Part shown: positions 1 through 6,961 of the stretch, one piece after another
How the letters are laid out: each line of letters opens with the position of its first letter
Position numbering within the stretch: position 1 is the first letter of the stretch
Source of the DNA: Desulfuromonas sp.
GTDB taxonomy: Bacteria; Desulfobacterota; Desulfuromonadia; Desulfuromonadales; Trichloromonadaceae
NCBI GenBank assembly: GCA_030145265.1
Contig: JAQYWA010000066.1
Span: 1 to 9,138 of the forward strand
Length of the DNA: 9,138 nt
Direction of reading: 5' to 3'
The notes under the pieces: generated by a model
What the model saw: only the letters and a program-made list of their open reading frames with translations
The model's database searches: none
Told to the model about the DNA's origin: nothing
Program-made: the position numbers and the translations under genes

Positions 1-137
1 CTGGCCACACTCGAACTGCGAAACTCCTGCCATTCCCGGTATGAGATATAGCCCACGCAGACTGTGGCAGTCAGCAACGCGGTCAGCACGGTAAAAAGCT
101 GAACCTTATGCTTCAGCGACAACCCCAGCATGGCCAT
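1..137 (-). CDS. Membrane sensor/chemoreceptor-like protein, N-terminus (partial)
   Basis: Only the first 45 codons lie in the window; the gene continues past the left edge. Read on the minus strand, the protein begins MAMLGLSLKHKVQLFTV and enters a hydrophobic stretch of about 20 residues (roughly residues 12-32), followed by YISYREWQEF. A short basic N-terminus, one membrane helix and then a polar extracytoplasmic start is the usual beginning of methyl-accepting chemotaxis proteins and HAMP-type sensor kinases, so it is probably an inner-membrane sensor. The start at 137 is supported by a GGAGG Shine-Dalgarno sequence on the minus strand, 8 nt upstream. A second ATG at 131 is possible but further from that site. 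The sensory and output domains are outside the window, so receptor, kinase or another membrane protein cannot be told apart. Confidence 0.6.
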   Translation of the reverse strand, partial: MAMLGLSLKHKVQLFTVLTALLTATVCVGYISYREWQEFRSSSVA

Positions 138-467
138 TAGTACCCCCTCCGCCCGGCACGGGTGGTGAAAAAACGGGCCAATTCCGCGAAAAACACGGAA
201 CTGCGGGGCCAGCTAGAACAACATGAAACCACGCCCGCCCTCTCCCAACGGCCCATAACCGCCGGATAACGGTTGTAAATGAATAAAACCATACGTTTTC
301 CAATACGTTGCAAATAGATCAAACTTAGGGTAACAAGCAATAAACATTCCACCAGGATCACACACAACGGACTGGACTTGACTTTCAGCTTGGGTTATTT
401 TAACAAGTTCAAAAATCATATCGCACACAACATGTTCAACTTTCATTCGAACCACAGGAAGTGCCCC
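138..467. other. Divergent intergenic region, no gene
   Basis: This 330-base gap separates the minus-strand sensor gene from the plus-strand gene at 468. Bases from about 260 to 450 are clearly AT-richer than the neighbouring genes, as expected for a region holding two divergent promoters, but I found no -35/-10 pair good enough to call. A composite imperfect stem lies at 176-210: TTCCG 182-186 pairs with CGGAA 196-200, flanked by GGCC at 176-179 and 207-210. It would fall in the 5' leader of the minus-strand gene. A TTG at 378 extends the next frame upstream but has no ribosome binding site. Confidence 0.5.
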
Positions 468-995
468 ATGCAGAAAACAATCCTCACCGCTGTATCGATC
501 ATGGTTGCCGGAATGACGCTGATTTTTTTCATCCAGTCATCGAACAACCGGTTTTCTATCGTCACCGCCGACAACGGCCAGACGTACCAGGTCGACAAGC
601 GCAGCGGCCAGACCTGGCTGATCGACGGCAAGAAAAAAATCCCCGTCGAAGACCCTAATGCACCCCGGCCGATTCTCGAAGAATTCGAGATGGACGCCAA
701 AGAAGTGGCTAAACTCAGTGTCGAAGCGCGCTTGAGCAAGGGAACCTTTCTCGGCAAGGTTTATAACGGCAGCCATATCCCGCTGACCCGGGTGGTACTG
801 AAGGTCACGGCAAAAGAGCCAAACGGCACCCTGCGCTGGACCCGCGACCTTACCGAGGGGATGTTCGTCAAGCCGATGACCACCGGCCGCTTTGCCATGA
901 GCGTCACCGACGGCGACGATCTCGGCGAAGTCACCTGGACCGTCGTCAAGGCCTTCTCCCGCCCCATGACCAACAAATCCCAGGCGGGACGCTGA
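468..995 (+). CDS. Membrane-anchored protein of unknown function
   Basis: A 175-residue protein that I cannot assign to a named family. Residues 4-22 (TILTAVSIMVAGMTLIFFI) form one uncleaved-looking membrane anchor or signal anchor, and the rest is polar, so the body is probably extracytoplasmic. Residues 29-61 read like a short beta-hairpin module (RFSIVTADNGQTYQVDKRSG, then QTWLIDGKKKIPV), a pattern common in small anchored bacterial proteins. Residues 82-165 look like a beta-sandwich: GTFLGKVYNGSHIPLTRVVL, then WTRDL, then GRFAMSVTDGDDLGEVTWTV. The YNGS segment followed by alternating hydrophobic strands resembles FxLYD or DUF3426-type domains, but this is pattern resemblance only. The ATG at 468 is chosen because AGGAAG (456-461) sits 6 nt upstream; a 30-codon longer TTG start at 378 would spoil the signal anchor. 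A palindrome follows the stop. Confidence 0.75.
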   Translation: MQKTILTAVSIMVAGMTLIFFIQSSNNRFSIVTADNGQTYQVDKRSGQTWLIDGKKKIPVEDPNAPRPILEEFEMDAKEVAKLSVEARLSKGTFLGKVYNGSHIPLTRVVLKVTAKEPNGTLRWTRDLTEGMFVKPMTTGRFAMSVTDGDDLGEVTWTVVKAFSRPMTNKSQAGR

Positions 996-1005
996 GGGAA
1001 TTCGT

Positions 1006-1033
1006 GTAGGGGCAATTCATGAATTGCCCTTAC
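1006..1033. repeat. Perfect 20-bp palindrome, intergenic
   Basis: Bases 1010-1029 form a perfect palindrome centred between 1019 and 1020, with half-site GGGCAATTCA. Allowing one G-T pair it extends to 28 bp (1006-1033). It starts 11-15 nt after the stop codon of the preceding gene, so it would form a stable hairpin at that transcript's 3' end. No T-run follows it, so a standard intrinsic terminator is unlikely. Similar GGGGCAATTC palindromes recur between genes in several bacterial genomes from memory, so a dispersed repeat or a transcript 3'-end stabiliser are both possible. Confidence 0.7.
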
Positions 1034-1075
1034 GTCAGTATCAGACCACCTGCCGCCCCTCCTCCCCCTGTGACG

Positions 1076-1270
1076 TCGCCGGAGCGGAGTGGACGTTTTG
1101 CGAAACAGACGGACAAATGTCTGAGCAAAGCGAGTTTTTGTCCGTCCGCAAAACGTCTGCGAAGCGCAGGGAACCCGAAGGGCAAGGAGCGGGGTGCCCT
1201 TTCTCTGCTTACTCGCTTTGGGCAAGCAAAGAGAGTAAGTCGCCGTCTGGGGGCGAAACCCCAGGATTTT
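1076..1270 (+). repeat. Hairpin-rich intergenic repeat element
   Basis: This non-coding stretch is built from three consecutive inverted repeats. The first pairs 1092-1102 with 1147-1157 (GACGTTTTGCG and its complement) and 1108-1117 with 1137-1146 (GACGGACAAA and its complement), with a 5-nt bulge and a 19-nt loop containing GAGCAAAGCGAG. The second pairs 1208-1220 with 1227-1239 (CTTACTCGCTTTG against CAAAGAGAGTAAG, one mismatch) around the loop GGCAAG. The third is CTGGGG 1247-1252 with CCCCAG 1259-1264 around GCGAAA. The order, including the CTTTGGGCAAGCAAAG core, matches an intergenic element I recall from many proteobacteria (Pseudomonas, Xanthomonas, deltaproteobacteria), which often yields spurious small protein annotations. 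Its function is unknown to me and the ends are approximate. Confidence 0.65.
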
Positions 1271-1387
1271 GGTCCGAATCAAGTGAATGCCTGAAATACA
1301 CGATGGAGCGGCGTTGCCTTTTCTAGTCAAACCGGCAGAGCTGGTGGTTTACTGAACTACACAATTATTCAATACTGGAGAGAACCC

Positions 1388-2011
1388 ATGAGTCTTCTGT
1401 TTACTTTGGCCGGATTGGCCTCGTTCTGTGCCCTGACCTTTTTCCCCACCCAGCTGCAGCTCACCCCCGAAATGAACAACCAGCTGCAGCTGGCTACCGT
1501 CGCACTGCTGGTCCTGTCCGCCCTGCTGCAATTGGTTGGCCTGCTGCGCCGCAAACCGACCCCAACAGCAGCCCCCCCGGCCCCGACCAGCAAAGCGGAA
1601 CCGGCCGTGGCTCAACCGTCGGCAGAAAGCGTGGCCCAGGCCCAGGTGGTGCAGCTGCTCGCCCGCCTGCAGGAAAAAGGTCGGCTGATCGATTTTGCCA
1701 TGGATGACATCACCCCCTACTCCAATGAAGAGATCGGCGCCGGCGCCCGGGTGGTGCATCAGGGATGTTGCGAGGTGCTTAAAGAAATGTTCGACATCCA
1801 GGCCGTCCACCTCGGCGACGAGGGCGAAACCCTCAGCTTGGCAGCCGATTTCGACGCTCGCGCCTACCGCTTGGTCGGCAAGGTGCCGGAACAGCCCCCC
1901 TTTACCGGTACCGTCCTGCATCGCGGCTGGAAAACCAGCAAAGTGGCCCTGCCTCGCCTTACCGACACGGCCCGCGAAGTAATCGCCCCTGCCGAAGTGG
2001 AAATTGGCTGA
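1388..2011 (+). CDS. DUF2760-domain membrane protein
   Basis: A 207-residue protein, first gene of the Hsp70-like operon. Residues 3-20 and about 34-53 are hydrophobic and probably form two membrane helices. They are followed by RRK and a Pro/Ala-rich linker (about 56-84), then a soluble domain to the end. That domain carries the conserved features I associate with DUF2760: LLARLQEKGRLIDFAMDDIT (90-109), a YSNEEIGAGAR segment (111-121), VHQGC, FDARAYRLVGKVPEQPPFTG (155-174), LHRGW (177-181) and the C-terminal IAPAEVEIG. The positive-inside rule suggests that the linker and DUF2760 domain face the cytoplasm. The start is set by a GGAGAGA ribosome binding site at 1377-1383, and the next gene's ATG follows 22 nt after the stop. 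Next to two cytoplasmic Hsp70-like ATPases, it could be a membrane tether or cofactor for them; that role is inferred. I saw no heat-shock promoter or CIRCE operator upstream. Confidence 0.85.
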   Translation: MSLLFTLAGLASFCALTFFPTQLQLTPEMNNQLQLATVALLVLSALLQLVGLLRRKPTPTAAPPAPTSKAEPAVAQPSAESVAQAQVVQLLARLQEKGRLIDFAMDDITPYSNEEIGAGARVVHQGCCEVLKEMFDIQAVHLGDEGETLSLAADFDARAYRLVGKVPEQPPFTGTVLHRGWKTSKVALPRLTDTAREVIAPAEVEIG

Positions 2012-2033
2012 TCCGTCTCGGGAGTTTCTGACT

Positions 2034-3881
2034 ATGGAAAAACGCTACGCCCTGGGTATCGACCTCGGCACCTCTAACTCGGCACTGGCCTGGTGCACGG
2101 CAACGGAACCGGGGGCGCCGCAAGTACTGCCAATCCCCCAAATGTTGTCATTTCAAGCAACGGGCGAGAAAGACAGCCTGCCCTCGGCCCTCTATCTGCC
2201 GCTGGAGCAGGAACAAAACAGCGCCTCGGCCCGCCTTCCCTGGGAAAGTGACAGCCGCCCCGACGGCATCGTCGGGGAATTCGCCCATGCCCACGGCGCG
2301 CTACTCCCCGAACGACTGGTGACCTCAGCCAAATCCTGGCTGTGCAATGCCCAGATCAATCCCGAAGAACCGATCCTGCCCTGGAAATCGGACCTGGGCG
2401 AACGCAAAATCTCTCCCTTCGCCGCCTCGCAGCGCTACCTTGAGCATTTGCGCCAGGCCTTTGAACAGGCCCTGGCTTCCCGGGGCGATCAAGCGGATAT
2501 GGCCGAGTGCGAGGTGGTGCTGACCGTTCCCGCCTCCTTCGACGAGGTGGCTCGCATCCACACCCACATGGCCGCCGAAGCGGCCGGCTGGGGCGAAGTC
2601 ACCCTGCTCGAAGAACAGCAGGCTGCCTTCTACCACTGGATCGACGTCTGCGGCGAACGCTGGCGCGAGCAGGTCAGCCCCGGCGACATCGTACTGATCT
2701 GCGACGTCGGTGGCGGAACCGCCGACTTCAGCCTGGTGGCGGTCACCGAACAGCAGGGACAGCTGAACCTTGAGCGAATCAGCGTCGGCGATCATATCCT
2801 GCTCGGCGGCGACAACATGGACCTGGCGCTGGCCTACACCCTCAAGGCCGAACTCGACGGACAGGGGAAGAAGATCGACAACTGGCAGCTCCTCTCCCTG
2901 GTCCATTCCTGCCGCCTCGGCAAGGAAAAGCTCTTTGCCGACCCGACCCTGGAGGCCTTTCCCATCTCCCTCCCCAGTCGCGGTTCCAGCCTGTTCGCCC
3001 GCACCATCACCAGCCAACTGACCCGCGAGATACTCGACCGGGTGCTGCTCGACGGATTTTTCCCATGCAGCGGCATTGACGAGCATCCGCTGCGCAAACG
3101 CCAGGTCGGCCTGCGCGAATTCGGCTTAGACTACGCCGCCGACCCGGCGCTGAGCAAACACCTGGCCCAGTTTCTGGCCCGCAGCTGGCAGAATGTCCAA
3201 TCCAACGAACAGATGAAGAACCTGCTTGGCGAGCGGATCGGCGAAGACCGGGGCGTCAACTTTCTGCGCCCGAGCGCGGTGCTGTTCAACGGCGGCGTGT
3301 TCAAGGCCGATCCCCTGCGCCGGCGGATGCTCGACATCCTCGCTGGCTGGAACGGCAGCGAAGCGGTGCAGGAACTGGCGGGCTCCCATTTCGACCTGGC
3401 CGTGGCCAAAGGCGCCGCCAGCTTTGCCCGCACCCGGCTCACCGGCGAAGGTATCCGCATCAAGGCCGGCACCGCCCGCTCCTACTACATAGGCCTCGAA
3501 TCATCGATGCCGGCGGTCCCCGGGTTCGTCCCGCCGATCAAGGCGATGTGCGTCGTTCCCCAGGGGATGGAGGAAGGGACGGAAGCCGCCCTGGCCGGCC
3601 AGGAATTCGGTCTGGTCACCGGCGAACCGGTGGAATTCCGGTTTTTCAGCTCAAGCATCCGCGCCGGCGACCAGGTTGGAAATATCGTCGAAGACGAAAA
3701 TGAAATCGAAGAAACCGCGCAGCTCGAAGTGACCCTGCCGCCGGCCGAGGGGAAAGCGGGGGAACTCATCCCCGTCACCTTGCATTCGGTGATCACCGAA
3801 CTCGGCACCCTGGAGCTGTGGATGCGTCACGAGCCGAGCGGCAAGCAGTGGAAAGTAGAATTCAATGTCCGTACCCAGTAA
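2034..3881 (+). CDS. Hsp70-like ATPase, short form
   Basis: A 615-residue Hsp70/actin-fold ATPase, cytoplasmic. The nucleotide-binding domain (about 1-465) has phosphate-1 GIDLGTSNS (8-16), a lysine in SAKSWL (K100) at the expected place of DnaK's catalytic Lys70, VTVPASFDEV (164-172), EEQQAAFYHW (193-202), phosphate-2 DVGGGTAD (224-231), LLGGDNMD (256-263) and the adenosine segment AVLFNGG (415-421). Residues about 478-615 resemble a degenerate substrate-binding beta-sandwich (VVPQGMEEGTE, EPVEFRFFSSSIRAGDQVG, ITELGTLELW). The DnaK-type LLLDV linker, the helical lid and an EEVD-like tail are absent, so substrate handling must differ from DnaK. ATG 2034 is preferred over TTG 2004 because GGGAG (2020-2024) is 9 nt upstream and the shorter form starts just before phosphate-1. 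It overlaps the next gene by 17 bp, indicating one operon. It is closer to YegD-type Hsp70 relatives than to DnaK. Confidence 0.92.
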   Translation: MEKRYALGIDLGTSNSALAWCTATEPGAPQVLPIPQMLSFQATGEKDSLPSALYLPLEQEQNSASARLPWESDSRPDGIVGEFAHAHGALLPERLVTSAKSWLCNAQINPEEPILPWKSDLGERKISPFAASQRYLEHLRQAFEQALASRGDQADMAECEVVLTVPASFDEVARIHTHMAAEAAGWGEVTLLEEQQAAFYHWIDVCGERWREQVSPGDIVLICDVGGGTADFSLVAVTEQQGQLNLERISVGDHILLGGDNMDLALAYTLKAELDGQGKKIDNWQLLSLVHSCRLGKEKLFADPTLEAFPISLPSRGSSLFARTITSQLTREILDRVLLDGFFPCSGIDEHPLRKRQVGLREFGLDYAADPALSKHLAQFLARSWQNVQSNEQMKNLLGERIGEDRGVNFLRPSAVLFNGGVFKADPLRRRMLDILAGWNGSEAVQELAGSHFDLAVAKGAASFARTRLTGEGIRIKAGTARSYYIGLESSMPAVPGFVPPIKAMCVVPQGMEEGTEAALAGQEFGLVTGEPVEFRFFSSSIRAGDQVGNIVEDENEIEETAQLEVTLPPAEGKAGELIPVTLHSVITELGTLELWMRHEPSGKQWKVEFNVRTQ

Positions 3882-6669
3882 GCCCCGCTTTACCATCGGC
3901 ATCGACCTTGGCACCACCAACAGCGTACTTGCCTACATCGACCTGAAACACCCCCAACGCGGGCCGCAGGTTTTGCCGCTCCCCCAGTGGGAATCGGCCG
4001 ACAGCTATGCCAGCCCCGAACTCCTGCCTTCGTTTCTCTGCGCCCTGACTCCGGCTGAACGGGACACCGGCTTCAACGCCGCCGACGGCCCCGTCCCCGG
4101 TGCCTTTGCCGGCTGGGTTTCCGGCCTTTACGCCCGCGAGCAGATGGCCCTGCGCCCGGGACGAGTGGTCTCATCGGCCAAGTCGTGGCTCTGCCACCAG
4201 GAGATCGACCGGACCGCCCCCATCCTCCCCTGGAAGTCGGAAGACATCCCGGCCGAGAACCGGCTGTCACCGATCCAGGTCAGCAGCGCTTACCTGGCCT
4301 GCTTCAAGGACAACTGGAACCGCGCTATGGCCGAAGGCAACCCGGCCGCCGCCTTTGAGCGTCAGGAAGTGGTCGTCACCGTACCGGCTTCCTTCGACGA
4401 AGTAGCTCAGCAGCTCACCCTCGAAGCGGCGAAAATCGCCGGATTTCCAGGCTCTATCCGGCTGATCGAGGAGCCGCAGGCGGCCTTCTACGCCTGGCTC
4501 GACAAGGGCCGCAACCTGACCCTGCTGTCCGACCTGCTCGACACCATGCCGGACAAAGTTGCCAAGGTGGTGGTCTGCGACATCGGCGGCGGCACCACCG
4601 ACCTCAGCCTGTTCGAGGTGCGCGGCGATCCCGACGCCCCCAACGGTCTCGGCCTCAAACGCCTGGCGGTCAGTGACCACATCCTGCTCGGCGGCGACAA
4701 CATCGACCTGACCCTCGCCTACCTGTTGGAGAAAAAACTCACCGGCGGTCGCACCAAGCTTTCGGGCCGGCAGTGGAACCAACTACTGGTCCAGGCCCGC
4801 GACCTCAAGGAACGCCTGCTGCGCGACGACGTCGAACGGGAGCAGAGCGAGTTTACCGTCACCCTGGCCGGCAGCGGTTCGGGACTGTTCGCCTCGACCC
4901 TGACCGCCAGAATCGCCGCCGCTGAAGTACGCGACTGCGTCCTCGAAGGATTCTTCCCTGCCTGCGGGCGCGAAGAACGCCCCCGTAAGAGCGCCGGCGG
5001 CCTGCGCGAGTGGGGACTCCCCTTCGCCGCCGACTCCGCCGTCACACGGCATCTGGCCGCCTTTCTCGACGGCCAGCGAATCGACGCGGTTCTCTACAAC
5101 GGCGGCTCGGTTACTCCAGATTTTCTGCGCAACCGGTTGACCGCCCTGCTGGCCGATTGGCAGGAAGGCTACGCACCGACCGTGCTAGCCAGCGATTCGC
5201 TCGCCATGGCGGTAGCCAGGGGGGCCGCCAAATACGGATACCTGCTGCTGCAGCCCAAAGGCGGCGAACGCATCACCGGCGGCCACGCCCACGCCCTCTA
5301 CCTTGAGGTCAAGCAGAAGAAAAAGGGCCACAGCCTGGTCTGCGTCCTGCCCCGCGGCATGGAGGCCAATGAAACGATCGCCATGCACCAACAGGCCTTC
5401 GACCTGCTGGTCAACCAGCCGGTGCGCTTCCAGTGCTACTACTCGGCCCGCCGCCATGGCGACCGGCCCGGCGACGTGATCGAGTGGAACGCCGATGACT
5501 TCCACCCCCTGCCGCCCCTGCAGACCGCGATCCACCTCCCGGCTGAGCGCCCCAAGCCGGCCAACAACCGCTTGCGCATCAGCCTCGAATGCACCCTCAA
5601 CGAACTCGGACTACTGCAGTTATACTGCGTGGAAGAAGACGGCAGCGGACGCTGGCGCCTCGACTTCAACCTGCGCAAGAGCGCGCTGGAGGAAAAACCG
5701 CTGGAGCTGGAAGCGGCCCCACTGGTCCCCGCCGAAAAGATCGCCCGGGCCCAGCGCTGCATCCTCTCTCTCTACGGCAAGAAGATGGATCCGGACTTTC
5801 CTGATCTCAAACCGAACCAGTTGCTGCGCCACCTGGAAAAAGACCTCGGCAGCGAACGGGGACAGTGGGATTCGCTAACCCTGCGCACGCTCTGGCCCTC
5901 CCTGGCTCAGGGGATGACCCGACGCAATCGCAGCGTCGCCCACGAACTGGCCTGGCTTTACCTGGCCGGCTACGCCCTGCGCCCCGGCTACGGCGTCGAA
6001 CTGGACGATACCCGCATCGAAGAGTTGTGGCGGTTGTTCGGTCTCGGCCTGGCCTTCTCCAACGACAAGAACGCCCTCAACCAGTGGTACATCCTCTGGC
6101 GGCGGGTGGCTGGCGGCCTCAACGGCCAGCGCCAGGACAAGCTCTTTAACAAATTGCAGGGGCAGATCAAGGCCGGCAGTGAAATTCCCCAGGAGTTGCT
6201 GCGTCTGGTCGGATCATTGGAGCGCCTGCCGCTGCCGACCAAGCAGTCCCTGGCCAAAAAGCTACTGGCCGGGTTTCAGCGCTTCAAACACCGCGAACCC
6301 TATGCCTGGGCCTTGGGCCGCATCCTCAGCCGCACCCCCCTACATGCAGGCCCAGACAGCATCCTGCCGCCTGCCGAGGTGGACAAGGCCTACCAGAAAC
6401 TGAAGGACCTCGACTGGAAAAGCCCCGAACATTCTTCACTCGTCCCGCTGTTCACCCAGGCCGCCCGCCGCACCGACCAACGCGATGTCGACATCAGCCC
6501 TGACCTGCGCGAGGCGATCCTGACTAAGCTGAATGAAGCTGGCGCCCGCGCTGAGCAGCTGCGCGTCGTGCGCGAATGCATCCCCATCGCAGAAGCCGAC
6601 CGCATCGCCCAGTTCGGCGAATCGCTGCCGGCAGGGCTGTTTCTGGTGGCACGGCAAGGAAACAAGTGA
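3865..6669 (+). CDS. Hsp70-like ATPase with C-terminal DUF3731-like extension
   Basis: A 934-residue cytoplasmic protein. The ATPase domain (about 9-465) has phosphate-1 GIDLGTTNS (12-20), candidate catalytic K106 in SAKSWL, VTVPASFDEV (171-180), EEPQAAFYAW (202-211), phosphate-2 DIGGGTTD (239-246), LLGGDNID (274-281) and AVLYNGG (408-414). Residues about 470-605 resemble the beta-domain of its upstream partner: VLPRGMEANE, QPVRFQCYYS, LNELGLLQLY and WRLDFNLRK are close counterparts. Residues about 622-934 are an extra, mainly helical domain rich in Leu, Arg and Trp (LWRLFGLGLAF, WYILWRRVAGGL, KHREPYAWALGRI); from memory this matches DUF3731, found behind Hsp70 domains. The lid, linker and tail of DnaK are absent. 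ATG 3865 lies inside the preceding gene (17-bp overlap) with only a weak upstream GGAAAG, which suggests translational coupling. Sharing the SAKSWLC and ILPWKS segments, the two proteins are tandem paralogues that may act together. Confidence 0.92.
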   Translation: MSVPSKPRFTIGIDLGTTNSVLAYIDLKHPQRGPQVLPLPQWESADSYASPELLPSFLCALTPAERDTGFNAADGPVPGAFAGWVSGLYAREQMALRPGRVVSSAKSWLCHQEIDRTAPILPWKSEDIPAENRLSPIQVSSAYLACFKDNWNRAMAEGNPAAAFERQEVVVTVPASFDEVAQQLTLEAAKIAGFPGSIRLIEEPQAAFYAWLDKGRNLTLLSDLLDTMPDKVAKVVVCDIGGGTTDLSLFEVRGDPDAPNGLGLKRLAVSDHILLGGDNIDLTLAYLLEKKLTGGRTKLSGRQWNQLLVQARDLKERLLRDDVEREQSEFTVTLAGSGSGLFASTLTARIAAAEVRDCVLEGFFPACGREERPRKSAGGLREWGLPFAADSAVTRHLAAFLDGQRIDAVLYNGGSVTPDFLRNRLTALLADWQEGYAPTVLASDSLAMAVARGAAKYGYLLLQPKGGERITGGHAHALYLEVKQKKKGHSLVCVLPRGMEANETIAMHQQAFDLLVNQPVRFQCYYSARRHGDRPGDVIEWNADDFHPLPPLQTAIHLPAERPKPANNRLRISLECTLNELGLLQLYCVEEDGSGRWRLDFNLRKSALEEKPLELEAAPLVPAEKIARAQRCILSLYGKKMDPDFPDLKPNQLLRHLEKDLGSERGQWDSLTLRTLWPSLAQGMTRRNRSVAHELAWLYLAGYALRPGYGVELDDTRIEELWRLFGLGLAFSNDKNALNQWYILWRRVAGGLNGQRQDKLFNKLQGQIKAGSEIPQELLRLVGSLERLPLPTKQSLAKKLLAGFQRFKHREPYAWALGRILSRTPLHAGPDSILPPAEVDKAYQKLKDLDWKSPEHSSLVPLFTQAARRTDQRDVDISPDLREAILTKLNEAGARAEQLRVVRECIPIAEADRIAQFGESLPAGLFLVARQGNK

Positions 6670-6739
6670 AGGGACCCCTGTTTAAATGTCAGCCATTACG
6701 AGACTATGTCAGCTCATGCCCTCTACTGGCGCGAAAAGA

Positions 6740-6756
6740 TCAGTAATAATTACTGA
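6740..6756. promoter_or_regulatory. 17-bp AT-rich palindrome, possible operator
   Basis: TCAGTAATAATTACTGA is perfectly self-complementary around a central A (half-site TCAGTAAT). It lies 71 nt after the stop of the 934-residue Hsp70-like gene and about 400 nt before the cold-shock gene. Its compact, AT-rich, symmetric form is that of a dimeric regulator's site rather than a terminator, since no T-run follows. No gene start is close enough to name a target. Confidence 0.35.
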
Positions 6757-6796
6757 GACACGTTAGGCAAACAAAGTGTCAAGGTTTTTAGAATCG

Positions 6797-6961
6797 ATCA
6801 ACCATGATGGCGTCGCAAAAAGTCCGCCCGGCATTACGGCGCTTTTTCAGGACCTCGACCTACCTGATGTAGGCCTTCGCCCCTGAAAAATCACCAGGCC
6901 TTGAAGGTCGAAATTTTTACTTAGCCATCTCAAGACTTTTTTGCGAAAGCATCAACCATGA
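6797..6961. repeat. Cruciform-type intergenic repeat with inverted ends (MITE-like)
   Basis: The ends are imperfect inverted repeats: TGATGGCGTCGCAAAAAGTC at 6805-6824 against 6934-6954 (GACTTTTTTGCG, then AAAGCATCA). Two nested inverted repeats lie inside: TTTTTCAGG (6843-6851) with CCTGAAAAA (6882-6890), and CCTAC (6859-6863) with GTAGG (6869-6873). The 11-mer ATCAACCATGA occurs in direct orientation at both edges (6797-6807 and 6951-6961), as a target-site duplication would. There is no open reading frame. From memory, the sequence TCGCAAAAAGTC and its complement recur between genes of Geobacter-type genomes, so this is probably one copy of a dispersed, non-autonomous element. The 11-bp repeat may instead belong to the element's conserved ends. 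Confidence 0.65.

Noticed and set aside
378..467. TTG start that adds 30 residues to the anchored protein
   Set aside because: No Shine-Dalgarno sequence is present, and it would place a polar segment ahead of the signal anchor. The ATG at 468 has AGGAAG at the right distance.
1019..1330. Small open frames across the region 1019-1330 on both strands
   Set aside because: They run over the inverted repeats of the intergenic element, lack ribosome binding sites, and their low-complexity translations are the kind of spurious product this repeat family gives.
1320..1387. Heat-shock (sigma-32) promoter or CIRCE operator for the Hsp70-like operon
   Set aside because: No CTTGAA with a suitably spaced CCCCAT, and no TTAGCACTC inverted repeat, was found. 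TTTACT with AATACT has good spacing but would start transcription inside the ribosome binding site.
2325..3086. Long minus-strand open frame of 253 codons inside the first Hsp70-like gene
   Set aside because: It is a shadow of GC-rich codon use opposite a gene with clear ATPase motifs. The translation is Gly/Ala/Gln-rich without any recognisable domain and has no plausible context.
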